The translations under genes were made by a program, and so were the position numbers. From NCBI GenBank assembly GCA_029959085.1, contig JARWIR010000010.1:33100731-33164730 (forward strand): a DNA stretch of 64,000 nucleotides, given 5' to 3'. This DNA is from Nemophila menziesii (lineage: Eukaryota > Streptophyta > Magnoliopsida > Boraginales > Hydrophyllaceae). The notes beneath the pieces were generated by a model, which saw only the letters and a list, made by a program, of their open reading frames with translations, searched no databases and had not been told where the DNA came from. This document shows, one piece after another, positions 36,001 to 47,427 of this stretch (its first letter is position 1; each line of letters opens with the position of its first letter).

Positions 36001-36212
36001 GGCATGATAAACGGCTCCGTCCAAAGAATTTCGAGATAGGGAAAAAAGTTTTATTATACAACTCTCGATTTTCGAACTACCCAGGAAAGCTTAAATCCTG
36101 TTGGGGAGGACCTTACATTGTTACTAAAGTCACACCTCATGGATCGATTGAAATTAAAAATCCAACCGAGCAACGGGCATTCATGGTGAATGGCCAGCGT
36201 TTGAAGAGATAA
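33030..36212 (+). pseudogene. Athila pol: protease tail, RT, RNase H, integrase
   Basis: The frame opens with RPFLATGRTLIDVKNGEL, the C-terminal tail of the protease. The catalytic D-T-G part is gone, apparently by deletion. RT follows: WTIADIKGISPS, GWRVCMDYRRLNKATKKDHF, FLDGYSGYNQI, RMPFGLCNAPATF, then FMDDFSVFGDSFDDC with the catalytic DD near 34112. RNase H has CDASDHAMGVVLGQRKDK and [11 protein letters not shown]. Integrase has the HHCC finger (HSSPYGGHF to SCHRC), D,D,E residues in [17 protein letters not shown] and NGQAEVSN, and a C-terminal FSNYPGKLKSCWGGPYIV. Breaks: a short deletion frameshift near 34062 (several residues lost after PATF), TAG at 34162, TAG at 34486, a 1-nt frameshift near 34660, and TAG at 35925 where relatives have a sense codon. 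Confidence 0.9.
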
Positions 36213-36489
36213 CATGACAGTGAGGACTTTGGGCGAGAGGAGACAATCCATCTCGTTGAATGCGCTTAGCCTGAGGTACACGTCCAACTAAAGGACGTTA
36301 AACAAAAGTGCTATTGGGAGACACCCCTTGTTTTAAATTGCTTTTTAGATTAGTTGTTTTTGCTTTTTAGTGTATAATATTAAGTTAGTGTATATTTTTA
36401 ATTGTGTTTACAAGCTAAGAGGAGAGAAAGGTAGTGTGCTATTGTGCAGGAAACGAGTTTGGGGTCAAAAGGAAAAAGCTGGAAAAATT

Positions 36490-36860
36490 TGGTGACTGGC
36501 GCGGACTACCCCCGCGGACTACCCATGTACCGCGGGGATGCACTGTGCCCAGAAAACTCGTACCACGGGTCGGGTACCACGGGCTTTATCCAGAAACAAG
36601 AAAAAAAAGACCTGATGACTGCGGTGCACCGCACCCCTGTTTCGTATACACAAACGCGTGCCTCGGGGTCGGGTACCACGGGTATTTTTACGGAGCAGGC
36701 GCGGACTACCCCAGGCACCGCATCCCTATACCGCAGGCACAAAACACGTGCCACGGGCTGCTAGCTCGGGTATTATCCAGTGGACAAAAATTTGAAGAGC
36801 TGATGAGTCCGGTACACCGCGGGTTATGTCCGGTGCACCGCAGAGAGGCAGTTTGTGAAG
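36490..36860. repeat. GC-rich repeats of element E
   Basis: ACCACGGGTCGGGTACCACG-type and GCGGTGCACCGC-type palindromic units recur across the block, with GGGTATTATCCAG and GCTGATGAGTCCGG variants about 140-190 bp apart. It occupies the same slot as the repeats of A1 and A2 but has a different sequence. Confidence 0.65.
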
Positions 36861-36940
36861 GAATTTCTTTCCTAATCAACTTCTTACCTTAACAAGATAA
36901 ACCCTGGCCTCTCCCATACAAATTTTTCAGACCCAAACCC

Positions 36941-36949
36941 TATATAAAC
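36941..36949 (+). promoter_or_regulatory. TATA box of an internal promoter for the extra ORF
   Basis: TATATAAAC follows CCAAACCC and precedes a strikingly G-poor, C/A/T-rich stretch of about 250 nt that resembles an unstructured 5' leader and runs to ATG 37218. Confidence 0.5.
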
Positions 36950-37217
36950 ACTTCAAAGCTTGTGCAAACCTTCACCATTAACACAACAACTCCTCAAATC
37001 CTCTCCTCCATCTTCCATAAACACAATCTTTCATCAAATTCATCACACTACACCATTAAAACACCATCAAATTCATCAAGCTTTAAAGATTTCTTCCAAG
37101 ATCCACCAAGAAACCTTTCTCTTTGATCAATTCCAAGCAACAACCTCAAGCTACACCAAATCTTCCTTAAACTTTTAATCCATCCTTGGTATAACTTGAG
37201 TTGTGGGTAAAACAAGC

Positions 37218-37676
37218 ATGACTAACAAATCTGAAGCTATGGAATACAAGAGAAAGTGCTCAATCCTTGGGAAGAATAAGAAATTGCCTAGAGCCACCAT
37301 TGGAAAACCCATCAATCTTGATGAGGTTACTGAAGAATCAAAAGAAAAGGCACCAGCACAACCACTACCAAAGAAGTTAACTGCTAGAATGTCCATACCA
37401 TCAAGGAGGCCTTTGAAGAAGATAAAAATCCAAGATCAAGGTTCTTCTACCTCTTCCTCTGAAATTGTTTATGATCTTCCTCCTAGGGCTCTCAAGTTAC
37501 AGAACGAAGTAGAAAGATTACGCGAAGATAACAGAGAACTTTGGACAGAAATCATACAGATGGAATCACAGATAGATGATTTGACCATGACAAGGGATAT
37601 TGATAGTTATACCGATCCTTCGGATGAGGAGGATGATATGATGGATCTCTATGGCCAGCCAGGTAGGTCATTCTAA
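37218..37676 (+). CDS. Extra ORF of element E, 152-aa coiled-coil protein
   Basis: Intact ORF in the 3' internal region of the Athila element. The ATG at 37218 (context AAGCATGAC) is preferred; the frame is open a few codons upstream with no other ATG. The N-terminal half is basic (KRKCSILGKNKKLPR, RRPLKKIKI), a serine run follows, and residues near 95-125 form heptads (LQNEVERLREDNRELW, then MESQIDDL), so a coiled coil is likely. The C-terminus is acidic (DPSDEEDDMMD). No membrane segment, unlike the env-like ORF3 of classic Athila. It is the only undamaged coding frame of this element. I do not recognise the family; it could aid particle assembly, act in the nucleus, or be noise. Confidence 0.55.
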   Translation: MTNKSEAMEYKRKCSILGKNKKLPRATIGKPINLDEVTEESKEKAPAQPLPKKLTARMSIPSRRPLKKIKIQDQGSSTSSSEIVYDLPPRALKLQNEVERLREDNRELWTEIIQMESQIDDLTMTRDIDSYTDPSDEEDDMMDLYGQPGRSF

Positions 37677-37754
37677 TTTTTCTTAATAGCTTGTATGCAT
37701 TAGGTAGTTTAGTTAGTTTTATTTTAATTTTTATTCCATTCTTGAGTCTTTTTC

Positions 37755-37774
37755 GAGTCGTGGGGACACGGCTC
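37755..37774 (+). promoter_or_regulatory. GNRA-loop hairpin downstream of the extra ORF (E)
   Basis: GAGTCGTG GGGA CACGGCTC pairs along 8 bp with one U-G wobble where A2 has U-A. The loop changed from GGAA to GGGA but remains GNRA. Confidence 0.6.
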
Positions 37775-38702
37775 ACTTTTGAGTTGGGGGTGGGGATTCG
37801 TCGTCCTCATCTTCTTTTCGTTTTTGCATAAAATTTAAAAATTTTAGGTTGAATTAAGGCAAATAATATCTTGAATGTACCTATTTGAGCATGAATTTAT
37901 TAGGTCAATGATAGTAAGTAGTATGTTTTTTAAAGATGCAACAAAATTGTTTACATGCATGTATGAAAACAGGAAATAAAGGATAGAAAAGTTAATGAGC
38001 AATGCTAAGAATTCACGTTGAAACTTAGGGATAGTTATTTGGTGTGTAGAACGTGAGGTTTAAAATTAGTTGAAAACCCACTTGTCTATGAACTAATAAT
38101 GAAAACGTAACGAAATCCGGTAGTTAGAAAAATGACTAAGGCAGTTCTTTCATGATAAAACACTTGAAGCCTTTAGAATTTCTCACCTTTTTGTTTGATA
38201 TTATTGTTATTATTTATCCGTCTTAGCCCCTCTGAGCCTTTCTAAAACCTTTATTGAAACACATTATAAATCCATACCCTAGTTTTTAGGACTTATCTAT
38301 ATGACCCGCACTCGAATCGCAAAACCTGAGACAAACTCGTTTTAGAGCTTGCGTTTGGGGTGGTGGGTTTCATAATTAGGGAACTTTGGGAAGTTGGGAA
38401 TTATCTTTGTGATTTTATTGATGATGAAATTGTTATTATTGTAACCCTTTGCCGGGGTAATAGTGAATGAAAAAGAAGCTACGAGCTAATTTTGCCAACA
38501 AGGGCATGAAAAGAATATATATATATATATATGAAAAAAAAATAGTGTGATATTTTAAAATCAAAAAGAGAATCATAACTATACAAAAGAAAAAAATTGA
38601 TGTGAAAAGAAAATATATATTCGGACCGACAAAGTGGATTTTATATCATCAAAGGTTTTAATTGGGATTATTCGGGATGCACATCAAAAGCATCAATACA
38701 GT

Positions 38703-38826
38703 GGGTTGAGTGAGAACATCTTCGAGTGAAAACTCAAGCTCTAGGGCGATTCGTTGATGGCTAGTGAGGAGAGAGCCAAAAGCTCACTTTTCATTATCCA
38801 AATATACCACACCCGTCCTTAAGCCA
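38703..38826 (+). promoter_or_regulatory. Highly conserved 3'-region block (E copy)
   Basis: GGTTGAGTGAGAACATCTT, AACTCAAGCTC, GTTGATGGCTAGTGAGGAG, AGAGCCAAAAGCTCACTT and CCGTCCTTAAGCCA occur in this order. The same order is found at 29592-29715 in A2 and, reversed, at 42201-42328 in C, while flanking sequence is far more diverged. GTGAG and CTCAC can pair around the GAGAGAGCCAAAAG core. Confidence 0.7.
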
Positions 38827-39176
38827 AGTTATAACCAAGATTTTAGGATTTCTGACTACTAGATGGAGAAACAATTGAGCTATTAGGTAAGTAGGTAAGT
38901 GGACCATTGGATGCTGTATTTGGGACCTATGAACAACCTATAGCCATTAACCTGAACTAAGTTATCATCCTCTCCTTCTGACATTGCGAAATTAATCTTA
39001 ACTTGAATTTATGGGTTGTTGATTACATGTGTATTAGGCATATTTGTGCATTATTTATTGAGCATTACTACATGAGATTTTTTGGATTTTATGCTCTAGG
39101 ATCATTCATTATATTCTGTTCTTATTCTCCTCCGATTTCTTCTTTATTTTGACTACCCTACTGTTCTTTACTTTTA

Positions 39177-39195
39177 TTGTATCGGGACGATACAA
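39177..39195 (+). promoter_or_regulatory. Hairpin 4 nt before the polypurine tract (E)
   Basis: TTGTATCG GGA CGATACAA, a perfect 8-bp stem. Compared with A2, several stem pairs differ on both sides while pairing is kept. Confidence 0.7.
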
Positions 39196-39199
39196 CTTT

Positions 39200-39212
39200 G
39201 AGTTGGGGGTCT
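39200..39212 (+). promoter_or_regulatory. Polypurine tract of element E
   Basis: GAGTTGGGGGTCT adjoins LTR start TGATGTCTCC at 39213. Confidence 0.8.
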
Positions 39213-40713
39213 TGATGTCTCCTTATTTGTGATAATATAATATACTTCAGAGACATCATATTAGGCTTATTTATTAGTTTATAGGTTGATTTTAGCTTAG
39301 TTAAGTGCACTTTCCTATTTTGAGTCTTGATTTAGTAACATAATATTTTTAGAGCATATTGGGTTTAATTGTTTATTTAGTGTGAAGCTTTAAAGATAAT
39401 TATGGAGATTAATTAGAGTCCAAGTCAAAGACTACAACTTAGGGAAAGAGATTTACATGGAAATTGGAGATAAAGGTAACAAAGGCTAAAAACATGGAAA
39501 AGGAAAAGCTGCCTAATCAGAATTACTGCAGCACACGCCTAAAGAAGTGGTAATTACTCCTACAAGGAAGCCGAATTTGGAAGATTCCTTTCATAGGCAC
39601 AGAGATAATTCTGTTACAATTCTTTTGGTATCTTATGGAGCTCAAACCGACCAATAACGAAGAAGATATGCCCAAAACTGTCCAACAGTGTTTATCTTTA
39701 TTTCCTTACGAATTTGAGTTGGGCTTGGAGTCTATTACTTAGCCTTATCTCTAAGAAACGAATTAGGTCAACCTATACACTATAAATACAGCCTCTTAAC
39801 ACTCTTAAATGATCCTTGGTGAAACCTTAAACCAAGAGGAAGCTTACAACACAAGAGAGAAGTCTGGAAGGAGTTGTTCATCATTATGTCTTCTTCTACC
39901 TTTAAATTTGTAATTTCTTTCTTTTCTTGCATGAACTAATTTTCTTTAGCTTGAGTTTTAGCATATATGTATGAACCCTAGTTTTGAGTTGACATCTATC
40001 TAATTTGGGAATTTAATGTTTTAAATAGAATTATAGTTTTTATTCTCTGTTTATGTGTTTGGATTTATATTCTGTGTTCTTGTGGAAGCGCGCCCATATA
40101 GAATTACCATCTAGTAATTAGGTCGCCATTGACAACGGTGGTCAATTGCATGATTAGCACATAACGTCTAGACTTAGGTCTGATCTGACAACCCAACCTA
40201 GCTAGATAATCACTATGGTTTAGTTCTTGTGACTATTTACCAATTACTAGAAAAGTTTGCTTAGGAAGCCTTATTGACACAAGTAAATCCTATTTGAAAC
40301 TACTGATAGCGAATTGGGACCGATTAGGGAAATACTACATAATTCACCCTTACATGTTTAGAACGGAAAAACTAGTGGGGATTACATGCTAATAACTCGA
40401 GCTATATTCTCAATCACTTCTCTTTCATCTTTATTTTTCTGTCTTTTAATTCTTAGTTTTAATTTAGTTAATTAGTTAATCAATTCCATCTTTATTTGTC
40501 ATTACTTTTATTTGCGTTTAGTTGTTCTAGCTTTAATATTCTGCACTTGGTATTTGCATAAGATTCTCCTAACCTCTGTAGTCTCTGCGGAACGAATCTT
40601 AATCTTTTAACTAAAACTTGCATACGATCTGTATACTTGCAGAACTGTGTAGCTTTAGGGTGTTATTTGCACTTTATTTATACCTTATTTTTATCACACC
40701 CTAGGCCCCACCA
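39213..40713 (+). mobile_element. Athila LTR type B (3' LTR of E)
   Basis: 1501 bp from TGATGTCTCC to CCCCACCA. It matches the solo LTR at 11411-15574 once that copy's insertions are removed, and is close to the partial minus-strand LTR of C. It differs from the 5' LTR of E. Confidence 0.85.
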
Positions 40714-43157
40714 ATACCCAATTGGCTACGTGAATAGTCAAGCCTGTCGGTCAATAACAGACACCACGCGTCTATATTCTAGTTCTGTAATTAAAACCCC
40801 CTTGTCGGATGATCACTCGCCCCTAAGTGAATAGCCTAATTACTAAAACCCACCCTTGATTAGAGACGTCAATGATAGTAAACAAGCACAATAATATAGT
40901 CAGTGGAAATTAAGAACCAATTCAATTAAATACTAAAATCCCATATTCAAACTAAAACAAAAAAACAATAATTAATAATTCATATAATTACAATCCTAAC
41001 GAGAAATTATGCATAATAAAACTTTTGAATAAATATATTAGAAATAACTCATAGACAAAATAGATCTAATACTAATTTACCCAAGGAATAGAGATGGAGA
41101 AATGTTGAATTGATGTAGTTAAGCTCTATCTCTTGCTTCTTCCTCCTCTGGATCATCCTGATTGCTTCTATAATGAATTATGTATTTATATTAAGGTTAT
41201 GCAGCCAATGGATGATTTTCTAAGGTTTAGAACGGATATATATAGGTGCTAGGTCGAAATCTTAGAGTAGGGACCAAGTAAAAGAGTCCAAGCGCAACTC
41301 AATTTCGTAAGTAGATAAGGATAATTACTGCTGACTTGTTTTGACCATATCTCCTTCATACTGGACCGTTTTTGTCACGTAAGATATCAAGCGAATCCTC
41401 ACAGAAAGATTTATGTTCCTCTAAAAGGAATCTTCTAGAATCGTCTTTGATTTGGAGTTATCTTCACTTCTTTAGACGTAGCTGCAGAAATTCAGATTTA
41501 TTTGGCAGCTTTTCTTTTCCTAATTGAACTCCGTTTCCTTCTATCTCTTGATTTCTTCAAGATCTTCTTTCCTTATATCCTTATACTTGATTTGGAATCT
41601 AATTTATTTACATATTATCTTTAAAGCTTCACAATAACACACAAATTAAACCAAATATGCTCTAAAAATAATAATTCATCAAATCAAGACAATAAATAGG
41701 AATATTACGAATTAAGCACAAAAGTCAATATAAAAAGACCATTTTCTACCTAAAATGATGTCTCCTAAGGTCTTATATTTAGAACAATTAGGGAGACATC
41801 AAGACCCCCAACTCAAACTTGTATCATCCTGATACAATAAAAAATAAGAACATAGGGAAGTCTCTAAAATATCAGCTAAGTCAATTAAGAAAAGGGGAAA
41901 AGAAGATAGCAGAATATATAGAATAAACTCAAATCAACTACGTAGAAAATTTCATGTAATAATATTTACAAACTACATACCTGCACACTTGTCATATCTA
42001 CAATCAACACGGCTTGAATTCAAGATTGGATCAGCTTCACAATGTAAGAAAGAGAGGATCTTTACTCAGTTTACCAAGGAGGCTATAGATTGTTAATCAA
42101 ACTTCACTAGTATCCAAAGGTCCACTTAACTACTATCTAACGGCTCAATCACTTCTAGATTACATAGCAAAGAATCATAAGGTCTTTAGGGTTGTAATGT
42201 TGGCTTATGGACGGTATGATAAATATATTTGGATAATTTAGAGTAAGCTTTTGGCTCTCTCCTCACTAGCCATCAACGAATCGCCCTAGAGCTTGAGTTA
42301 CTCTCATAAAACGTTCTCACTCAACCCAATGAATTCCTTGATGCACTAGTTAGCATCCCCAATAACCCAATTAAAGCATAAAGATGTTCACATAAAAATT
42401 CCTCTTTATATCGGTCCAAATATATATTCTTTTCATATCAATTTTTTTTCTTTTGTATAGCTATGACTCTCTTTTTGATGTTGATATATCATGCTATTTT
42501 TTTCATAAATATTTTCTTTTCTTTTCATGCTTTTCATCTTTTTTCATTTACTCTTACCCCGGCAAAGGGTTACTATATAATAAACTTGTGAATCATCATC
42601 AAAATATAGAATAGAGCACAATTAATAAGCTCAAAAATCCCAACCCAGTAATATTTCCGATAATGGTGGACCCACCACCCCAAACTCAAGCTCTAAAATA
42701 ATTTTCTATGCATCGCGATTCGAGGGCGGGTTATATGAAAAGTCCTGTAATCTAAAGGGATATGGCTTATAATATGGCTAATAAAAAGGCTTTAGAAAGG
42801 ATAGAAGGGTTTGAGAAGGATATATAATATAATAAATGGACGGCAAGCTAAAAGACAACAAGGGGCTTATGAAAGAACCGCCTTAATCACATTCAAAACT
42901 ATGTAATTTTGTCATTCTATTACCTTTAGCACGTTCATTGAATGGGTTTATCAACTAGCTTGGATCTCACGGCCTACACACCACTCATGACTCCCTGAGA
43001 TCGAACATACTTTCTATCGCATTGCTAACTAATCTTTTCTTTACTATCAATGTGTGTTTTCCTGTAAATACTCAAAGCATACAAAATAAAGCACCTCATA
43101 AACATACTACTTTCTATCATTAACTTACTAAGCTTATGTTTTTGACCCACCGGCTTA
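40714..43157 (-). mobile_element. Athila fragment C: partial LTR (40714-41801) and 3' internal region
   Basis: On the minus strand the internal region (43157 to 41802) carries the conserved block (42328-42201), a GAGTTTGGGG-type motif near 42675, a covarying hairpin (41837-41819) and the polypurine tract. The LTR starts TGATGTCTCC at 41801. The LTR is cut at 40714, exactly where E's type B LTR ends. The element continues to the right at 47428 beyond the LINE. The GNRA hairpin and extra ORF are absent. Confidence 0.75.
41819..41837 (-). promoter_or_regulatory. Hairpin 4 nt before the polypurine tract (C)
   Basis: Minus-strand TTGTATCA GGA TGATACAA. Relative to E the loop-closing pair is A-T instead of G-C, a compensatory double change. 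Confidence 0.7.
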
Positions 43158-43171
43158 CCGGCGGGCTGGTT
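43158..43171. repeat. LINE target site duplication, left copy
   Basis: CCGGCGGGCTGGTT, identical to 47414-47427 on the other side of the LINE. Confidence 0.95.
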
Positions 43172-46100
43172 TTTTTTTTTTTGTTCAAAGCATAAATATA
43201 TATATAAAGATAATAGAAACGGTTACAAAGTTACCCTACCCCTATCGGGTCCTTGTCAACACGGAGGATAGATGCTAACTGGGGAGGGATACAAACATCC
43301 CAATTACCAAACAAGTTGCTTAAAAGCTGTTGTTTAGCAACCCAGTCAGCCGCAAGATTTCTACTCCTAGGAATAAGAGTAAAAGAAGGACTCGAAAGTT
43401 CCGCCAAAAAATAAATATTACAAACAATGTTTTTAATAGAATGATTAGAGACAATGGATCCTGAAGATAGGGGCTTCATGATTTGCTCGGCATCATTCTC
43501 TATGATTACGCTTCCAAAAGGATAATCTAAGGCCATCTCAGCTGCTTTAAGGATCCCCGTGGCTTCTGCTTCTAACACTGAATCTGTCTCGATTTTCCAA
43601 CTTTTACCTGTTACAAATTCACCATTAGAATTTCTTACTAAACATGCGATTGCTGAGCCTTTATCCGAGAATGCAGCATCACAGTTTATTTTGAATTTAT
43701 TAGGTGGTGGTTTTTTCCACTTTTCTTTAAATTTCACATTGTTATTAGAGGTGGTGTTAGTGCTAGTGTTAGGTTTTATGGTATGAATTGTGATATTCTC
43801 TCTATTCCTTTTATCCATATAGTTAATATCATTTGGGTTTGATATTTTATAATATTCTTTCCAAGTTTCAATAGAGATATTAATAGTTCTAATAGGCTCA
43901 CAATTTTTCCCATTATAAATAAAATTGTTTCGATTCTTCCATATTTGCCAAAGAGTAGTACAAATAAATTCTAATACTCTATCTTTTTTATCAAAAGTAG
44001 TTGTAATTTGTTGGACAAAGTTTAAAATCCATTGATCAATTCTATTTGTGCTATCATTATCTGTTTTTATATTAAGGGGGCTAGAGAACCATACACATTT
44101 GGCCCAAGGGCATCTAAAGAGCATGTGTTCAACTGTTTCAATGTTATTGTTGCAAATTTTGCATAAGTTTGTATCACTACATTTTCTATTAAAAAGATTT
44201 TCTTCAGTTGGAAGGAGGTTTCTAATAGCTCTCCACATGAAGTTTCTAATTTTGGTTGGGGTCTCCATATGCCAAATTAGATTCCAAATATCTTTACCTC
44301 TAGTGATAGATATTGTTGGTATGTTTTGATTCTTAATAATATCCTTTTGGTTTTCTTCATTTTTTAACTTATGGTAAGTTTCTTTAACTGTAAATATACC
44401 ATTTTTGCAGAAATTAATGCATATAAGGTCTTCACATTCTATTTTGGGTATTATCATATTTTCTATCTTATCACTAATATCCTTGTAATAAAGTTTCCTT
44501 ACAAGATTAGTATTCCAAGTTTTATCATCTTTCATAAGGTGTATGACCTTTGTTACAGCATTATCTTTAGGTTTTATAATGCTGTTATTGTTATTTATCC
44601 AACTATGTTCATGTAGCTTAATATTATCTCCATTTCCTATTTTCCACTTAATATCATTCTCAAAGGTCCCTCTGCCTATAAGGATACTTCTCCAACCCCA
44701 TGAGGTGAGCTTCCTAATTTAGCTTCTAAAAAGTCACAATTGTGAAAATATTTTCCTTTTAGAAGTTTATATAGTAAGGAATCTTTTTTATTAGCAATGT
44801 TCCAAGCTTGTTTGCCTAGTAGTGCTTTGTTCATTAGGTGAAGGTCTCTAAAACCCAAACCCCCATCATATTTGGATAAGGTTAAGAGTTCCCATTTAGC
44901 CCAATGAATTCTTTTTTTACCTTTGTCACCCCACCAAAATTGTGCAATGATTGAGTGTATTTGATTTACTATATTTTTTGGGAAAATAAAGTTTGACATC
45001 ATATAATTAGGTAAGCTTTGAATGATTGCTTTGATGAGAATTTCTTTACCCCCTTCAGACAGGAATAAAGTTTTCCAGTTTTCCAATCTTTGTAAGACCT
45101 TGTCTATTAGGAATTGAAGGTCTTTTGATTTTGATCTACTCCATTCTGTAGGGAGACCCAAATAATTACCAAGATTATGAGTTTTTTTCATGTTCAGTCT
45201 ATTAGCCATCACATTTTGAAGAAATATTGGTGTATTCGGGCTAAAAATTACCCCACATTTATTAAGATTTAGACAGAGACCTGTCCCATTCTTATAAATA
45301 TTCATGATTTCAATAAAAGATTGTATTTCTATATTTTCAGCATTGAGAAAAAATAGGCTATCATCAGCAAAGAGGAGATGTGTAATTTCAGGGCATTTAT
45401 TACCTATTTTGATACCTTGTATTAAATATTTTTCTTTTTTGTCCCTTACAAGATCATTTAGGGTTTGTGATATTAGGCAAAAGATCAAGGGTGAGAGGGG
45501 ATCCCCTTGTCTTATGCCTCTAGTTGGTTTTTGTAATTGGTGGATATCACCATTGATCATAACAGAGTATGTTACAGAGGTAATGCAGAGCATTAGTTTT
45601 CTTATCCAATCTCTGTTAAAACCCATTTTTATCATGAGATCTTGAAGAAAATCCCATTCAACATATTCATATGCTTTTTGAATATCAGCCTTAATAGCTA
45701 TCATATATTTTTTTTGTTGTTTTCCTTCTTTTGATATGAGTGATTAGTTCATGTGCTATCATGGTGTTTTCTTGAATAACTCTATTTGGCATAAATGCAC
45801 TTTGATTTTCACCTACAAGTGAATTCATGTGGGGTTGTAATCTATTAACCAAAATTCTTGCTATAATTTTATAAATAAAATTAGAACAACTGATGGGTCT
45901 ATAATGCTTTATATTAGTAGGTTTACTAATTTTTGGGATAAGGGTGATTATAGTTTGATTAATATCATTTAAATTCCCTTGGTTGTTCCAGAAGTTATTA
46001 ATAACTCTCATAATATCAAGTCTAATTATTTCCCAATAGTGTCTAAAGAAATTTCCATTATAGCCATCTGGTCCTGGTGCCTTATTAGGTCCCAGTTCCC

Positions 46101-47413
46101 ATGTAGCTTTCTTGACCTCTTCCTCGTTAATGGGTTTATTGAGGCTGTCAGCTGTTTTTACATCCACTTTAGTGGATATGATATCAATAGTGTTTTTGTA
46201 GTCTCTAGGACCCACAGAAGTGAAAATACTATTAAAGTAACTAGTAATTTCATTGTTGATATCATTTTTGTTATCTATCCAATCACCATTATCATTGGTG
46301 ATATTTGTGATCTTATTTCTGCTTCTTCTTTCTTTAGTACAAGCATGATAATACTTAGTGTTTTTTTCACCTTTTTCCAGCCATAGATTTCTAGATCTAG
46401 TTTTCCAAAAAGCTTCTTCTCTTTTCCAAGTTTCTTCCAATTCTTTAATAGTGGAATTGTATTCATCCCAATTGAAGTTGGGGGTATTAGAATTAGAAAT
46501 AATTTCTAATTTTTTGATAAGTTTATCAATTTGGATTTTATTATTTCCAAATTTTTTTCTATTCCAGTCCCTTAGTGCAAGGCTACATTTTTTGAATTTG
46601 TAGTTAATGACACTATTAGGGTTACCCCTTAGGGTTTTGAAGTCATTCCAGACTTTTTTGATAATGTTGAGACAATCAATATCCGTTGTCCAGAAGTTTT
46701 CAAAGTAAAATCTTCTTTTTTTTATTGTTAATACTCTTATCATGGTGTAGTACAAGGGGGCAATGGTCAGAACCAATAGCAGGTATAATGGCTGTCCAAG
46801 TATTAGGAAACATATTGTCCCAGATGTTATTATGAAGGGTTCTATCAAGAATAGCCTTAATAATTTTATTATTAGATCTTTTATTAGTCCATGTGAATCT
46901 ACATCCATAAGATGTTGTTTCTTCCAATTTGTGGTAATTTATAAAATTGTTAAAAATTTTAATGGATTTTTTAAGGCAAACTTTTCCTCCTAGTTTCTCC
47001 TTAAGAAATCTAATGCAATTAAAATCCCCTAAAATAGACCAAGCATATTTTTGGGGGTTAAGGCTATTTAAAACTTTAAGAGATAATTCTTTTTTACTAT
47101 CATATGGGCTCAGATAAACATATGTATAAAATATAGGGGTGTTTTTATCATTATATAAAGTGGTGTGAATAAAATATTCATTACTTTTAATAACTTTCAT
47201 TTTCAGCCCCTTCTTAACGAACAAAGCCAACCCCCCTTTAATCCCTAGAGGCTCGACAGTATGAAGAAGATTCATATCTAGAGTAACAGCAAGATTATTA
47301 AGAGTATTGAAACCATTTTTAGTTTCAGATAAGAAAAGTACCTCCGGTCTGTGTTTGGAGCAGAGGTCACGCGCCGCCTGGACTGTCAGTGGATTGCCGA
47401 TTCCCTGACAGTT
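43172..47413 (-). mobile_element. Young 5'-truncated L1-type LINE inserted in Athila fragment C
   Basis: It has a 14-bp perfect target duplication on both sides and a poly(A) tail (T run to 43182 on the plus strand). Only about 48 bp lie between the ORF2 stop and the tail. The 5' end falls within the first residues of the endonuclease domain, so ORF1 and the 5' UTR were lost at insertion. It is much better preserved than the other two LINEs in the window. Confidence 0.95.
43231..47413 (-). pseudogene. L1 ORF2: endonuclease, reverse transcriptase, zinc finger, RNase H
   Basis: The endonuclease frame is open from 47413 (NCQGIGNPLTVQAARDLC, then RPEVLFLSET) through LGDFNCIRF to GSDHCPLVL near 46735. 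RT segment 1 runs about 46710-45691 (GPNKAPGPDGYNG, HYRPISCSN). Segment 2 runs 45704-44676, with ADIQKAYEYVEW, GIRQGDPLSPLIF and catalytic FADDSLFF. Segment 3 runs about 44690-43231, with zf-RVT (CKICNNNIETVEHMLFRCPW) and an RNase H domain containing NCDAAFSDKG, LEAEATGILKAAEMAL, IIENDAEQI and AADWVAKQ. Frame changes near 46710, 45700 and 44700 break the frame, the last two looking like single bases. ORF2 normally encodes all functions in one protein, so this copy is dead but recent. Confidence 0.92.
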
Positions 47414-47427
47414 CCGGCGGGCTGGTT
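47414..47427. repeat. LINE target site duplication, right copy
   Basis: CCGGCGGGCTGGTT, identical to 43158-43171. Confidence 0.95.

Larger units (their letters stand above)
30084..40713 (+). mobile_element. Athila-type Ty3/gypsy retrotransposon E (chimeric ends, inactive)
   Basis: Order: type A LTR, tRNA-Asp primer site, gag-like ORF, truncated protease, RT, RNase H, integrase, GC repeats, leader with TATA box, extra ORF, hairpin, noncoding 3' region, hairpin plus polypurine tract, type B LTR. The RT and integrase wording ([33 protein letters not shown]) is that of the Athila lineage. The two LTRs differ so much (1614 against 1501 bp, with mostly unalignable middles) that they cannot come from one reverse-transcription event. 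Internal frameshifts and stops also make the element inactive. Confidence 0.8.

Noticed and set aside
36434..36892. Plus-strand ORF of 152 codons after the integrase of E
   Set aside because: It spans GC-rich palindromic repeats, starts in noncoding spacer, and the equivalent slot in A1 and A2 has unrelated sequence and no matching frame.
45979..46386. 135-codon plus-strand ORF within the LINE
   Set aside because: Antisense shadow of the reverse transcriptase frame.
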